A stretch of DNA of 38,503 nt. Source: Chthoniobacterales bacterium. GTDB taxonomy: Bacteria > Verrucomicrobiota > Verrucomicrobiia > Chthoniobacterales > Terrimicrobiaceae. The translations under genes were made by a program, and so were the position numbers. Below the pieces are notes generated by a model that searched no databases, had not been told where the DNA came from, and saw only the letters and a list, made by a program, of their open reading frames with translations. Position 1 is the first letter of the stretch. Each line of letters starts with the position of its first letter. Shown here in pieces: positions 23,675 to 32,408 of this stretch. The stretch lies in contig JACSRU010000084.1 in assembly GCA_014879575.1 (NCBI GenBank), positions 1 to 38,503 of the forward strand. The letters run 5' to 3'.

Positions 23675-24145
23675 TCAACTGTCTTGCTTTTCGGAGTCCG
23701 CGGATTTTTCCGTTTTGGCGACCGTGGATTTCCTCGGCTGTTTTTTTGCGGGTTTCTTCGGCTCGGGCTCTGCCGCAGTTTCGACGGCCACCTGATCCAC
23801 CCACTCAATATAGGCCATGGGAGCCGCGTCGCTGGCGCGCGGTCCGAGCTTGATGATGCGGGTGTATCCGCCCTGACGGCTTGCGGCGCGCGGGGCGATT
23901 TCCGCAAAGAGCTTTTGGACGGCAGCCTTTTGGCCGAGTTCGCCGGCGGCGAGGCGTCGGGCATGCAGGTCGCCCCGCTTGCCGAGGGTGACCATTTTTT
24001 CAGCCAGCGGGCGGACCGCCTTCGCCTTGGCGAGAGTGGTCTTGATGCGTTGATGTTCGATAAGGCTGCACACTTGATTCGCGAGGAGCGAGTTGCGGTG
24101 GGCGCTGGTGCGGCCGAGTTTGACGGTTTTTTTGCGATGGCGCAT
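23675..24145 (-). CDS. rplQ: 50S ribosomal protein L17
   Basis: A 156-residue bL17. It opens [20 protein letters not shown], the family signature, and continues through [20 protein letters not shown] and [21 protein letters not shown] Lys/Pro/Ala-rich C-terminal extension of about 35 residues is beyond the usual 115-130 residue core, as occurs in several phyla. It follows rpoA by nine bases, the conserved gene order, and ends at a hairpin and a strong terminator. Confidence 0.97.
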   Translation of the reverse strand: MRHRKKTVKLGRTSAHRNSLLANQVCSLIEHQRIKTTLAKAKAVRPLAEKMVTLGKRGDLHARRLAAGELGQKAAVQKLFAEIAPRAASRQGGYTRIIKLGPRASDAAPMAYIEWVDQVAVETAAEPEPKKPAKKQPRKSTVAKTEKSADSEKQDS

Positions 24146-24154
24146 GTGAGATCC

Positions 24155-25165
24155 TTATTTGGCTGCGGGTTCCGGTGGCAGTTCCACCATGCCGGGTTCA
24201 AACTTCATCCCGAGTCCCAGCCCGAGTTCCTGGAGTTTGTCCTTGATTTCGTTGAGCGATTTTTTGCCGAAGTTGCGGTATTTGAGCATCTCCGACTCGG
24301 TCTTCATGCCGAGCTGTCCGACGGTGGTGATGTTTGCGTTGTTGAGGCAGTTTGCCGCACGAACCGAGAGTTCGATTTCGTTCACGCTCATGTTCAGGAG
24401 TTTTTTCATGCGCGCATTTTCCTGGCTGACTTCCTGCGGGGTCTCGTCGAACTCGACCTGATCGTCATTGAATCCGACAAAGACATCGAGGTGGTGGCGA
24501 AGGATGGCGGAGGATTGCAGCAGCGCGTCATCGGGGGTGATGCGTCCGTCGGTCCAGATCTCAAGGATCACCTTGTCGTAGTCGGTGCGCTGTCCGACGC
24601 GGGTCGCCTCGACGGCGTATTTCACACGGGTTACTGGCGAGAAGATCGAGTCAATGGCGATCACCCCGATCGGTTGCTCGGCATGCTTGTTCTCGTCGCC
24701 GGTGGCGAAGCCGCGACCGACCTTGATCTCGAACTCCGCTTCAAATTTCGTCTTCTTGTCCAGCGTGCAGATGTGCTGGTCCGGGTTGAGAACCTCACAT
24801 TGTGCGGTGGATTCGATGTCCGCAGCGGTGACTGCGCCTTCCTTGTTGACGGAAAGCTTGAGGTTCCGGACCTCGTGGTCGTGGGCTTTGAACTTGATTT
24901 TTTTGAGGTTGAGAATGATTTCCACCACGTCCTCCACGACATGCGGAAGGCTGGTGAACTCGTGGGCCGCCCCCTCGATTTTTACCGAGGTGATCGCCGC
25001 CCCCTCCAGCGAGCTGAGGAGCACGCGGCGCAGGGAGTTTCCCAAGGTGTGGCCGTAACCCGCTTCGAAGGGCTCGGCGACAAATTTTGCGTAGTTATCG
25101 GTTGCGGTGGACTCGTCCTTGACGAGTGTTTTCGGCATTTCAAACCGACCAAGACGAACTGGCAT
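24155..25165 (-). CDS. rpoA: RNA polymerase alpha subunit
   Basis: A 336-residue alpha subunit. The N-terminal assembly domain (about 20-235) includes FVAEPFEAGYGHTLGNSLRR and VLLSSLEGAAITSVKIEGAA. A flexible linker is followed by the C-terminal domain (about 260-320) with the UP-element and activator-binding helix-hairpin-helix folds (NEIELSVRAANCLNNANITT, MLKYRNFGKKSLNEIKDKL). The ATG at 25165 gives the family N-terminus; the frame is open for 57 codons upstream without homology. rpsM, rpsK and rpsD do not precede it. It has its own promoter about 110 bp upstream. Confidence 0.97.
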   Translation of the reverse strand: MPVRLGRFEMPKTLVKDESTATDNYAKFVAEPFEAGYGHTLGNSLRRVLLSSLEGAAITSVKIEGAAHEFTSLPHVVEDVVEIILNLKKIKFKAHDHEVRNLKLSVNKEGAVTAADIESTAQCEVLNPDQHICTLDKKTKFEAEFEIKVGRGFATGDENKHAEQPIGVIAIDSIFSPVTRVKYAVEATRVGQRTDYDKVILEIWTDGRITPDDALLQSSAILRHHLDVFVGFNDDQVEFDETPQEVSQENARMKKLLNMSVNEIELSVRAANCLNNANITTVGQLGMKTESEMLKYRNFGKKSLNEIKDKLQELGLGLGMKFEPGMVELPPEPAAK

Positions 25166-25469
25166 TGTGATTTTTCTTTCGTTTTCTGCCGGGTTTCCCC
25201 GCTCGCGTTCGGCAGTCCGTCGAAGACGGCTGCCAGCAGGACCAACGGCAAAAGGGATTTTTGCGCGAAGCGGGAGAATCTCCCTTTCCCCGGAATTGTC
25301 AAGAAGTTGTTGGAAAGATTTTATGACCCCCCGCAATCCCTACCATCAATCCATCCCTTCGCCACCGACCAGCCCGACATTTTTTTCAGCAGGGCAGGGC
25401 GCGCGGTCTCGCGTCCTCCACAAGTTGGAACGGATGGACAAACATTTTTGGGTGTGATTGCTTGGCGGG
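25166..25469. other. Divergent intergenic region, rpoA / MBL hydrolase
   Basis: About 300 bp between divergent starts. It contains the rpoA promoter (25275-25302) and a near-perfect 13-bp palindrome GGGAGA-A-TCTCCC (25272-25284) over its -10. The part nearer the MBL gene shows no clear promoter, RNA or repeat. Confidence 0.4.
25275..25302 (-). promoter_or_regulatory. Sigma70 promoter of rpoA-rplQ
   Basis: A consensus TTGACA (25302-25297) is followed after 16 bp by GATTCT (25280-25275) on the minus strand. The leader to the ATG at 25165 would be about 100 nt. The -10 is weak and overlapped by a palindrome, leaving room for regulation. Confidence 0.5.
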
Positions 25470-26150
25470 ATGAAACTCACTTATTTCGGGCACTCGTGTT
25501 TTCTTGTGGAGGGTGGGGGGCAGAAGGTGTTGTTTGATCCGTTCATCCGGCCGAATCCCCTGGCCGGGAGCGTCAAGGTTTCGCAAATCGAGGCGGATTG
25601 GGTTCTGCTTTCCCACGGGCATGTGGATCATGTGGCGGATGTGGTGGAACTCGCGAACCAGACCGGTGCTCCGGTGATTGCGAACTGGGAGATTTGCGAA
25701 TGGCTGGGGCGCCAGGGATTGAAAAACCTTGTGGCGATGAACCACGGCGGGACGAAACGTCTGGGCTTTGGCAGCGTGAAGATGACAAATGCCATTCATT
25801 CGAGCACCCTGCCGGACGGCTCGGCGGGGGGGAATCCCGGCGGGTATGTTGTCGGGATGCCGGAGGGGGCATTTTATTACTCCGGAGACACGGCGCTGAC
25901 GATGGATATGAAGTTGATCCCCGAGGAATTTTCCATTCGGTTTGCGGTTCTGCCGATTGGCGACAATTTCACGATGGGGGCCGGCGACGCAGTCCGGGCG
26001 GCCCGGTTTGTGGACACGAATATTGTGGTGGGAGTCCACTACGGGACGTTTCCTCCGATCGAGATAGACCCGGGGGAGGCGCTCGGGATTTTTGAAAAGG
26101 CGGGGCTCACGCTTTTGTTGCCGGCGATCGGGGAAACCATCGAACTGTAG
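25470..26150 (+). CDS. Metal-dependent hydrolase, UPF0173 (MBL fold)
   Basis: A 226-residue metallo-beta-lactamase-fold protein of the UPF0173 type. MKLTYFGHSCFLVE opens the fold and LLSHGHVDHVADV carries the HxHxDH zinc motif. Further metal ligands are likely H110 in TNAIHSS, D141 in YYSGDTALT and H189 in VGVHYGTFP. GDNFTMGAGDAVRAA is typical of this group. Substrate is unknown for the family; the fold hydrolyses esters, phosphodiesters or lactones in the cytoplasm. The ATG at 25470 matches the conserved N-terminus; a TTG four codons earlier is in frame. It stands alone, convergent with tolC. Confidence 0.9.
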   Translation: MKLTYFGHSCFLVEGGGQKVLFDPFIRPNPLAGSVKVSQIEADWVLLSHGHVDHVADVVELANQTGAPVIANWEICEWLGRQGLKNLVAMNHGGTKRLGFGSVKMTNAIHSSTLPDGSAGGNPGGYVVGMPEGAFYYSGDTALTMDMKLIPEEFSIRFAVLPIGDNFTMGAGDAVRAARFVDTNIVVGVHYGTFPPIEIDPGEALGIFEKAGLTLLLPAIGETIEL

Positions 26151-26244
26151 CTGGGAGCTTACCGCTTGCCGCATCCGCTGTCGGGGACGTTGCGGACGGG
26201 ACATCCGAGGGGGTATTCGGCTCCCTTGTTGCAGGCGGTGTTGC

Positions 26245-27849
26245 TTACTCGATGCTGATACCGTTCTTTGCGAGAGTGAGTCCGGTGGCCCGCGCATAGG
26301 CAGCGATCGCGCGGATGTGATCCGCCCGTGCACGGATTTGATTGATCTCGGCTGTGGCGAGATCGCGCTGGAATTGGAGGACTTCGAAAGTGGTGGAGGT
26401 GCCGCTGGCGAGGCGGGCCTGTGCCGCTTCGAGGGTCTTTTCCGCAAAATCGCGCGCCATCGTGGTCGCCTCGATCCGCTTGCGGGTGGTGTCGATTTGT
26501 CCGGCGGCGTTATCCGCCTCGATGAGAATCGCCTGTTCCAGGCGCTTGAGATCCACGAGCCCCTTGGCCACTTCGAGTTTTGACGTTTCCAGCTGTCCGC
26601 GGGCTTCGCGATTTGGGATGGGCAGGCTCCCCACGATGCCCGTGCTCCACGTGTAGTTGTAATTCGCCTGTCCGGAAGCCCGCTGGATGCTGTCCGCAAG
26701 CGAGGTGTCGATGCCATTGACGCCGAAGCTCGCGACAAGATCAAGGCGCGGAAGGGTTTGGTTGCGGGAGAAGACGACATTGATCTGACGTTTTTGCAGG
26801 TCGAGGAGAGCCTGCCGGTAGTCGGGACGCATTTGGAATGCGAGAGGGAAATCCTTTTCGGGATCCGCCTTGACGTCGAGCAAATCCGGGAGCGACGCAA
26901 TTTTCAGGCGGGTTTTGAGAACCTGAAAAACCTCGTCCGTGACGAGTTGTTTGAGAAAGTTTTCGTTGTCGAGCATGTTGCGGTTGGCGACGAGAACCCG
27001 TTCCTCCCGGGCGGCGAGGTCCGAGCGGGCCTGCATGACATCAAGCGGGGACATGACGCCGATCTCCGCGCGTTTCAGGTTGTCGGAGAGGAGCTGGGCG
27101 GCGAGGGAGCGCGAGCGTTCCTCGACACCGAGATTTTCCCGCGTGAAAAAAAGTTCGCAGTAGGTGTTTACGGTGTCCGTGACCACTTCGATGATGCGCT
27201 CGCGGAGTGTCCATTCCGAGATGGCCCGATCCGCCCGGGAGAGGCGGAGCTGCGCGAGGTTCACATCGGTCCCGAAATTTTTCAGCAGGGGTTGCGTGAA
27301 GTTGAGTCCGAAAAACGAATTGTAGCGATCATTCGTGAGCCGGTTGTCGGTGTTTCTGGTTGTTGAGGCACCGATGTCGTAGGTGAGCCCCCAAGGGGTG
27401 AGTCCGGCAATGCTGGAGTCCAATTCGAACCCGCTTGTGCGCGCAAAGAGGAGGGGCGTGTCTCCCCCGGGAACCGCCGTCGGTGTGTCGAGTTCGCTGT
27501 TCAGCGTGCGCAGTTCCTGGTTGTTTTCGTCGTAGGTCGTCGAGACTTCCGCCACGGGATCAAACTTTCCCGAAGCGGAGAGTTGCTTGGCCTTTGCGAT
27601 CTGCGGGGTGTAGCGTTCCGCACGGATTTGGAAATTTTTTCGCAGGGCCATCTGGATCGCCTCCCTGAGGTCGATGGTGAGGGCTCCATCCGTTGAAGCC
27701 AATGCGGACGGGAGGAGGACGCCGGCAAGGAGCCAGGTGCCCGCTCTCCGACTCCACCGCAGAACCCGACCTTCGGCCCGGGAAGGGCGAGGAGTGCCGG
27801 GCGCGATGTCGCTTGCTGGCAGAGGCTCCTTTTTCAGCATGATCTTCAT
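26245..27849 (-). CDS. TolC-family outer-membrane channel
   Basis: A 534-residue outer-membrane efflux protein. An N-terminal signal (about 28-52, preceded by a basic stretch) is followed by two repeats of helix-barrel-helix. LTIDLREAIQMALRKNFQIR (near 57) and RAEIGVMSPLDVMQARSDLA belong to the first, and AQARLASGTSTTFEVLQFQR with DLATAEINQIRARADHIRA near 490 belong to the second; these are the conserved TolC helical segments. It would trimerise as the exit duct for an efflux or type I secretion system. No RND pump, membrane fusion protein or ABC partner lies in the window except the distant FHA-ABC gene. It follows the PBP gene by 40 bp on the same strand. Confidence 0.9.
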   Translation of the reverse strand: MKIMLKKEPLPASDIAPGTPRPSRAEGRVLRWSRRAGTWLLAGVLLPSALASTDGALTIDLREAIQMALRKNFQIRAERYTPQIAKAKQLSASGKFDPVAEVSTTYDENNQELRTLNSELDTPTAVPGGDTPLLFARTSGFELDSSIAGLTPWGLTYDIGASTTRNTDNRLTNDRYNSFFGLNFTQPLLKNFGTDVNLAQLRLSRADRAISEWTLRERIIEVVTDTVNTYCELFFTRENLGVEERSRSLAAQLLSDNLKRAEIGVMSPLDVMQARSDLAAREERVLVANRNMLDNENFLKQLVTDEVFQVLKTRLKIASLPDLLDVKADPEKDFPLAFQMRPDYRQALLDLQKRQINVVFSRNQTLPRLDLVASFGVNGIDTSLADSIQRASGQANYNYTWSTGIVGSLPIPNREARGQLETSKLEVAKGLVDLKRLEQAILIEADNAAGQIDTTRKRIEATTMARDFAEKTLEAAQARLASGTSTTFEVLQFQRDLATAEINQIRARADHIRAIAAYARATGLTLAKNGISIE

Positions 27850-27889
27850 TCTGTCGGAAAGGCGAATCTTTCGGGTGCGGTTTGAAACT

Positions 27890-30346
27890 TTAGAAATCCA
27901 TCAGGGCGGGGGGTGGGAGTTGGATGACCGGCTTGTCCAGCGGGGAATCCAGCGGAGCCAGACTCTCGGCTTTGCGGATTTCCGGTTCTGCTGGTGGGGT
28001 GGGTGCCGCTGCCTCCGGCGCAGGGGGCGTCGGGACGGACGCAGCAGCATCCGGCGAGGCGGTGGGCTCCTCCTTCTTTTCCGGTGTCACAGCGATCGCC
28101 TTGGCGACTGGAATGGACGCATCGTCGAGAGCCTCCATGCCTGGGCGAACCGATTGATAGACATCGTTGAAGCCAAGAAGGGTGGGAGCGACAACCGCCA
28201 CCGGACGGATCGTCGCGAGGTCCACCGCCGCCGCCGCGCGGGGCCACTCGGCTTCCTCGTATTGCTTCGCGTAATTTCTCATTCCGCCTCCGTGGATGTC
28301 GCAACGGATTTTAGGAATTTCGGATTCGGTGCCAAACTCCTTGTAGGAAAGGGGGAGGGAGCTGGTAATCGCTCCCGTCGCGTCCGTTGATTCCAGCGTG
28401 CATCGCGGAGTCGCCAGTAGTCCGGATGTCCGGCAGATTTCCACCTCCTTGAGCCCCGAAGGCCTTTGGAAAGGCTGGGGAGGGAAGTCGGCGACCGAGG
28501 CATTCATGATTTTCGTCCAGATCGGCAGGGCGAGATCCTTTCCGAAGGCGCCGCGGTAGATCTTCGTCGGCTTGTCAAATCCCACCCAGACCCCGCAGGT
28601 CACGGCCGAGGTGTAACCGAAGAAATAGGTGTCCGTGAAATTGTAGGCCGTGCCGGACTTGCCTGCGACCGGGAAGTTTCCGAGTCCGAACTCCCTGGCC
28701 GCCGCCGCGCCGACGCCCAGGCGCATAATATCCTCCAGCCCCGCATGCACCTGAAACGCCGCCTCGGGGGAGATGGCTTTTTGCATCCCGCGGGGGGCCT
28801 CGTAAATCACCGTGCCATCGGTGTCGAGAATCCGTTTGATGAGGTGGATTTCCTTCGGATGGCGTCCCCCGTTGGGAAATACCGAGAAGGCCAGAGTTAC
28901 CTCATCCAGGGTCATCTCGCTGCTCCCGAGGAAGCTGTTCGAATAATCGCGCAGAGGCGTTGTGATGCCCGCTGCCGCCACCGTTTTTTTGAGAGCCTCA
29001 AGACCGGTTTTCATGCCGAGACGGACCGTGGCCGCATTCTTGCCTTTAACGAGAGCCTCCCGGGTGGTCATGGGGCCTTCGTATTCATTATCCGCCTTCT
29101 CGACCCCCCACTCCCCGAGCAGACCGGTCTCCCCGCCCACCATGACGAACCGATTGTCCAGACAGGCGTCCTGGACAATCTCTCCGGGGAAAATCCCGTT
29201 CTCGTAAGCACTCGCAAAGACAAACGGTGTGAAGGCGGTTCCCATGGGACGTGATCCCTGGACGGCGCGGTTGTATTCGCTGTGCTTGAAATCGCGTCCG
29301 CCGACCATCGCGAGAACGCCCCCCGTCGCATTATCGAGAGCCAGAGCGGCCCCTTGGAGATACTTGGGTTCCGGCATTTTCGAGGCCATGTTTCCCCGGT
29401 TGATGGCCTCCTCAATGGTTTTTGTGGCATCCCGGTATTGGGAAAATGTCGGATGCGTGTAGGACGGGGCGGATTCCACCTGGGACAAAACATCCCTTGT
29501 GGCGCGTTCCGCCGCCCGCTGCATTTCCGAATCCAGAGTCGTCTCGATCCGGTAGCCTCCGTTCATCGCGCGGTCGAAGCCGAGAGCCTTGATGGCCTGC
29601 TGGCGGATGAGATCGACCGGGTAGGAAACCTTGAAGGGATTTGTGCGTTTGACGGCATAGAGTTTCATTTCCAGTTGTTCCTTCAACTGATTCCGAGTGA
29701 TGAAGCCCATCTCCCGCATGCGCCGGAGAACGAAATTCCTGACCTCGGTTGCGCCTTCAATGTTGTTCCAGGGCGAGAGGACCTGGGGGCTTTTGAGCAG
29801 CCCGGCCAGCATCGCGCATTGCCCAATGTCGAGGTCGCTTGCCGGTCGTCCGAAATATCCGCGGGCCGCAGCCTCGACCCCATAGAATCCGCTGCCGAAA
29901 TACACCCGGTTCAAATAGAGTTCCATGATCCGGTCCTTCGGGAAATTTTTTTCGATCCGCCAGGCCAGGAACATCTCCACAAATTTTCGTTCGTAAGTTC
30001 GTTCGCGGAGATCAAACGAGTTCCGCGCGAGTTGCTGGGTCACGGTGCTTGCGCCCTGCGAGATTTTCCCCCTCCGGTAGTTGGCGATGGCGGCCCGCAA
30101 AATCCCGAAGTAGTCCACTCCGTCGTGTTCGTAAAATTTGTTGTCCTCCGCAGCGATCACTGCCTTGGTGAGCATCGGAGAGATCCGGTCGTAGGGGACT
30201 GGCTGGCGGTTTTGAATGAAGATTTTGCCAAATTCCTGTCCTTTGCGGTCGTAGAGGACCGAGGCCGCCTCCATGCTGCCGACTTTTTCAAGGTCGAATT
30301 CTTCGGCCCGCTTCTCGAAGCGGAAGGAAAAAATTCCGAACGCCAC
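27890..30346 (-). CDS. Class A PBP-like peptidoglycan glycosyltransferase with degenerate transpeptidase site
   Basis: An 818-residue protein as counted from GTG 30346. The GT51 domain is complete: AVIAAEDNKFYEHDG with catalytic E67, KISQGASTVTQQLARN (94-109), KFVEMFLAWRIEKNF and YLNRVYFG. The transpeptidase-like domain (about 330-600) keeps its order but not its chemistry. The SxxK box reads T370-A-F-T373 (context GTAFTPF, normally GSxFKPF), SxN reads G435-K-N437, and only KSGT (563-566) is retained. Penicillin-sensitive cross-linking is therefore doubtful; polymerisation of lipid II should be intact. A Pro/Ala-rich tail ends the protein. The membrane anchor lies upstream of this start (see next entry). 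It is transcribed towards tolC. Confidence 0.88.
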   Translation of the reverse strand: MAFGIFSFRFEKRAEEFDLEKVGSMEAASVLYDRKGQEFGKIFIQNRQPVPYDRISPMLTKAVIAAEDNKFYEHDGVDYFGILRAAIANYRRGKISQGASTVTQQLARNSFDLRERTYERKFVEMFLAWRIEKNFPKDRIMELYLNRVYFGSGFYGVEAAARGYFGRPASDLDIGQCAMLAGLLKSPQVLSPWNNIEGATEVRNFVLRRMREMGFITRNQLKEQLEMKLYAVKRTNPFKVSYPVDLIRQQAIKALGFDRAMNGGYRIETTLDSEMQRAAERATRDVLSQVESAPSYTHPTFSQYRDATKTIEEAINRGNMASKMPEPKYLQGAALALDNATGGVLAMVGGRDFKHSEYNRAVQGSRPMGTAFTPFVFASAYENGIFPGEIVQDACLDNRFVMVGGETGLLGEWGVEKADNEYEGPMTTREALVKGKNAATVRLGMKTGLEALKKTVAAAGITTPLRDYSNSFLGSSEMTLDEVTLAFSVFPNGGRHPKEIHLIKRILDTDGTVIYEAPRGMQKAISPEAAFQVHAGLEDIMRLGVGAAAAREFGLGNFPVAGKSGTAYNFTDTYFFGYTSAVTCGVWVGFDKPTKIYRGAFGKDLALPIWTKIMNASVADFPPQPFQRPSGLKEVEICRTSGLLATPRCTLESTDATGAITSSLPLSYKEFGTESEIPKIRCDIHGGGMRNYAKQYEEAEWPRAAAAVDLATIRPVAVVAPTLLGFNDVYQSVRPGMEALDDASIPVAKAIAVTPEKKEEPTASPDAAASVPTPPAPEAAAPTPPAEPEIRKAESLAPLDSPLDKPVIQLPPPALMDF

Positions 30347-30483
30347 CCAGGCGGCAAAGCCTCCGAAAAAGAGCAGGCCAAGCGGAATCCAGAGCCGTTT
30401 GCGCTGATACAGCGGCTTGCTCGGACGACGCTTCCTTTTTTCCCAACTGTAATATCTTTTGCTGATGGGGGGTTATTTTCCAT
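30347..30483 (-). other. In-frame N-terminal extension of the PBP gene lacking a standard start
   Basis: Reading the PBP frame upstream of GTG 30346 gives WIPLGLLFFGGFAAWV, an obvious transmembrane anchor, preceded by the basic stretch SKRYYSWEKRKRRPSKPLYQ. This is exactly what class A PBPs need. The frame runs back to a stop without any ATG, GTG or TTG; only AUC (30466), CUG or AUU could start it. An ATG at 30483 (MENNPP) lies one frame off, separated by a run of six C. One more C would join it perfectly. The true start is therefore AUC, or ATG 30483 with slippage or a sequence error. Confidence 0.65.
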
Positions 30484-30599
30484 GCCTGAGCGTTCCGTGC
30501 AATTGGGAAAACAGAAGATTTGCACTTTGACGGTGCTTTGCGTTATCCAAAAACCGGATAAAGAGTCCGACCTTCGTGCCATTCCGCCCCTGACCAGAC
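30484..30599. promoter_or_regulatory. Divergent region PBP / EAL with a small dyad
   Basis: About 115 bp between divergent genes. TTATCC (30543-30548) and GGATAA (30556-30561) form a perfect 6-bp inverted repeat with a 7-nt spacer, a candidate operator serving both directions. TTGCAC and TTGACG on the plus strand are possible -35 boxes, but no matching -10 stands out. Confidence 0.3.
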
Positions 30600-32210
30600 A
30601 TGCCAATGCCCGCCCTTCAAAATCGCACCTTTCGCATATTGATGATGGGTGTCGCCATGCTGGGAGCATTGGCGGCCATTGGGGGGTCCGCCTCTCTGTC
30701 CTTCCGGCAGGCCCGCCTGGCGGCCATTGAGTCCATGCAGGAAAAAACCGGGATCTGGGCGCAAGCCATCAGCCGCCTGGTGGACGGCGCTCGCGCGAAA
30801 CTTCAACTTCTGGACCAAGCCACCCAGGGCGAGATCAACCAACAGACAGCGAATCTTCTCAGGCGGCTCGTCGTGGAGAGCACGATTTTCCGCGAAGCCT
30901 GGATGGTAAAGGATGGTCGGATGGTCTGTTCGGATGTCGGAGTGCTTGCGGAGCCTGTTCCGATGGCTTCGGATCTTTGCCAACTCGGCTCGGTTGCGGA
31001 AGTCCGGTTGCTGCCCCGGCCGAGTCAGGGGGACCAATCGGACGCGATTTTGATCAACTACAATACCGGAAAAGGCTACTTCTTCGGACTGTCGATTCCG
31101 ACACAGACCATCGGGGAGCTGATGCGCTATGGCGACAGCAACGCGGCCCACGCGACGTTTTTCATGAGGCAGGATGGCGTTGTGCTGGATCGCTCGCTCA
31201 ATTCCGTTCCCAATGTCACTCCTCCCACAAAGGTTCCGCCTGCCGGGCTTTCGGAAACCCAGGATGCGCTGATCTACTCGCGGGTTGTCCCGGGATATAA
31301 TTATGCGGTGGTCGCCATTTTTCCCAAGAAGGCTCTCTGGTCGCTTTGGGCGCAGAGCGTGCCCTTCTACGGGGGACTGGCCTTGGTGCTGGCCCTCTGT
31401 TTTTTCCTGGCGGCCTGGGTCGCCAACGCCCAGACCCTCTCGCTGGAGTCCGAATTGCGTGAAGCGGCCCGCCTCAAACAGGTGATTGCGCACTACCAAC
31501 CGATCCTGAACCTCCAGACTGGGAAATGCGTCGGGCTGGAAGTCCTCATGCGCTGGCAACATCCCACGCGGGGACTCGTGCCCCCGCTTGCGTTCATCCC
31601 CGAGGCCGAGCGAACCGGCATCATCACGGAATTGACCGAATGCATGATGGTTGGTGCCCTCGAAGAACTCGAGCCGGTGTTCAGGGATCATCCCCACTTG
31701 CATGCGGCGATCAACATCCCGGTTCAGACACTCACCAACCCGTCCTTTCCCGCGCATGTTGACCGGCTCATCCGGGGAAGGTTTCGCTACAAAAATATTT
31801 CCTTCGAGTTGACGGAAAGCACCTCATTGACGGATGCCGCGCTGGGGCAGTTGCGGGTGATGAAGGATCTGGGAATCCGCCTGGCTGTGGATGACTTCGG
31901 AACCGGGTATTCGAATCTTCGCTACCTCTCGTTGTTTCCCTTCGATTTTCTCAAGGTGGACAAGGCCTTTGTTGACGGCATCACCAACGAAACGAAGAGT
32001 TCGGGGCTTGTGGACCAGATTGTTTCCATCGGGCGGGCTTGCGGAATGGAACTCATAGCAGAAGGCATCGAGCACCCGTCGCAGGTGGAGTATCTGAAAA
32101 ACCTGGGTGTCGAGTTTGGGCAGGGCTATTATTTTGCCCCTCCGGCACCGATTCATGAGCTGATCGAATGGCTCGCCCGGAACGCCGAAGGCGACAAGTG
32201 CCTGTTATAG
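30600..32210 (+). CDS. Membrane CSS-EAL c-di-GMP phosphodiesterase
   Basis: A 536-residue inner-membrane protein. One transmembrane helix near 12-32, a periplasmic domain (about 35-245) and a second helix (256-275) precede the EAL domain (about 285-525). The periplasmic part has C110-S-D and C127, resembling the CSS-motif sensor whose disulfide state controls PDE activity. The EAL motif reads E314-V-L. The other metal and catalytic residues are present: N372, E403, D431-D432 (DDFGTGYSN), K452 and E488. It should hydrolyse c-di-GMP to pGpG in response to periplasmic redox. There is no GGDEF domain. It may lower the signal that activates BcsA. It is divergent from the PBP gene and followed by a hairpin. 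Confidence 0.92.
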   Translation: MPMPALQNRTFRILMMGVAMLGALAAIGGSASLSFRQARLAAIESMQEKTGIWAQAISRLVDGARAKLQLLDQATQGEINQQTANLLRRLVVESTIFREAWMVKDGRMVCSDVGVLAEPVPMASDLCQLGSVAEVRLLPRPSQGDQSDAILINYNTGKGYFFGLSIPTQTIGELMRYGDSNAAHATFFMRQDGVVLDRSLNSVPNVTPPTKVPPAGLSETQDALIYSRVVPGYNYAVVAIFPKKALWSLWAQSVPFYGGLALVLALCFFLAAWVANAQTLSLESELREAARLKQVIAHYQPILNLQTGKCVGLEVLMRWQHPTRGLVPPLAFIPEAERTGIITELTECMMVGALEELEPVFRDHPHLHAAINIPVQTLTNPSFPAHVDRLIRGRFRYKNISFELTESTSLTDAALGQLRVMKDLGIRLAVDDFGTGYSNLRYLSLFPFDFLKVDKAFVDGITNETKSSGLVDQIVSIGRACGMELIAEGIEHPSQVEYLKNLGVEFGQGYYFAPPAPIHELIEWLARNAEGDKCLL

Positions 32211-32212
32211 CA

Positions 32213-32231
32213 ACCGCCATGGAGTGGCGGT
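32213..32231 (+). terminator. Hairpin directly after the EAL gene
   Basis: ACCGCCA (32213-32219) and TGGCGGT (32225-32231) form a perfect 7-bp stem with a 5-nt loop, three bases after the stop. No U-tract follows, so termination is plausible but unproven. The remaining bases to 32408 hold no gene that I can see. Confidence 0.4.
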
Positions 32232-32408
32232 CATTGCCGTGCAGAAAACTCCACTGGAAACAAGGAATGTCCGTCGGCCAAAATCGCTCTAAACCTGACT
32301 GGTGCCAGGAAAAAAGGTGGAAATCCGGCCTATATGTTGTGGTGTTCGAGGGCGGAAATGCCGGGCTATTTGACCCTCCAGAAAAATCACTCCTTTTCCG
32401 GACAGGCC

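Noticed and set aside
23684-25537. 617-residue plus-strand frame
   Set aside because: Antisense to rplQ and rpoA, which are certain; no family resemblance.
26151-26244. Possible Cys-rich peptide tail on the minus strand between the MBL gene and tolC
   Set aside because: A frame rich in Cys, Gly and Pro ends at TAA here, but it has no start codon of its own outside tolC and no matching N-terminal part.
29282-30730. 482-residue plus-strand frame
   Set aside because: Antisense to the PBP gene and running into the EAL gene in another frame; no domain.
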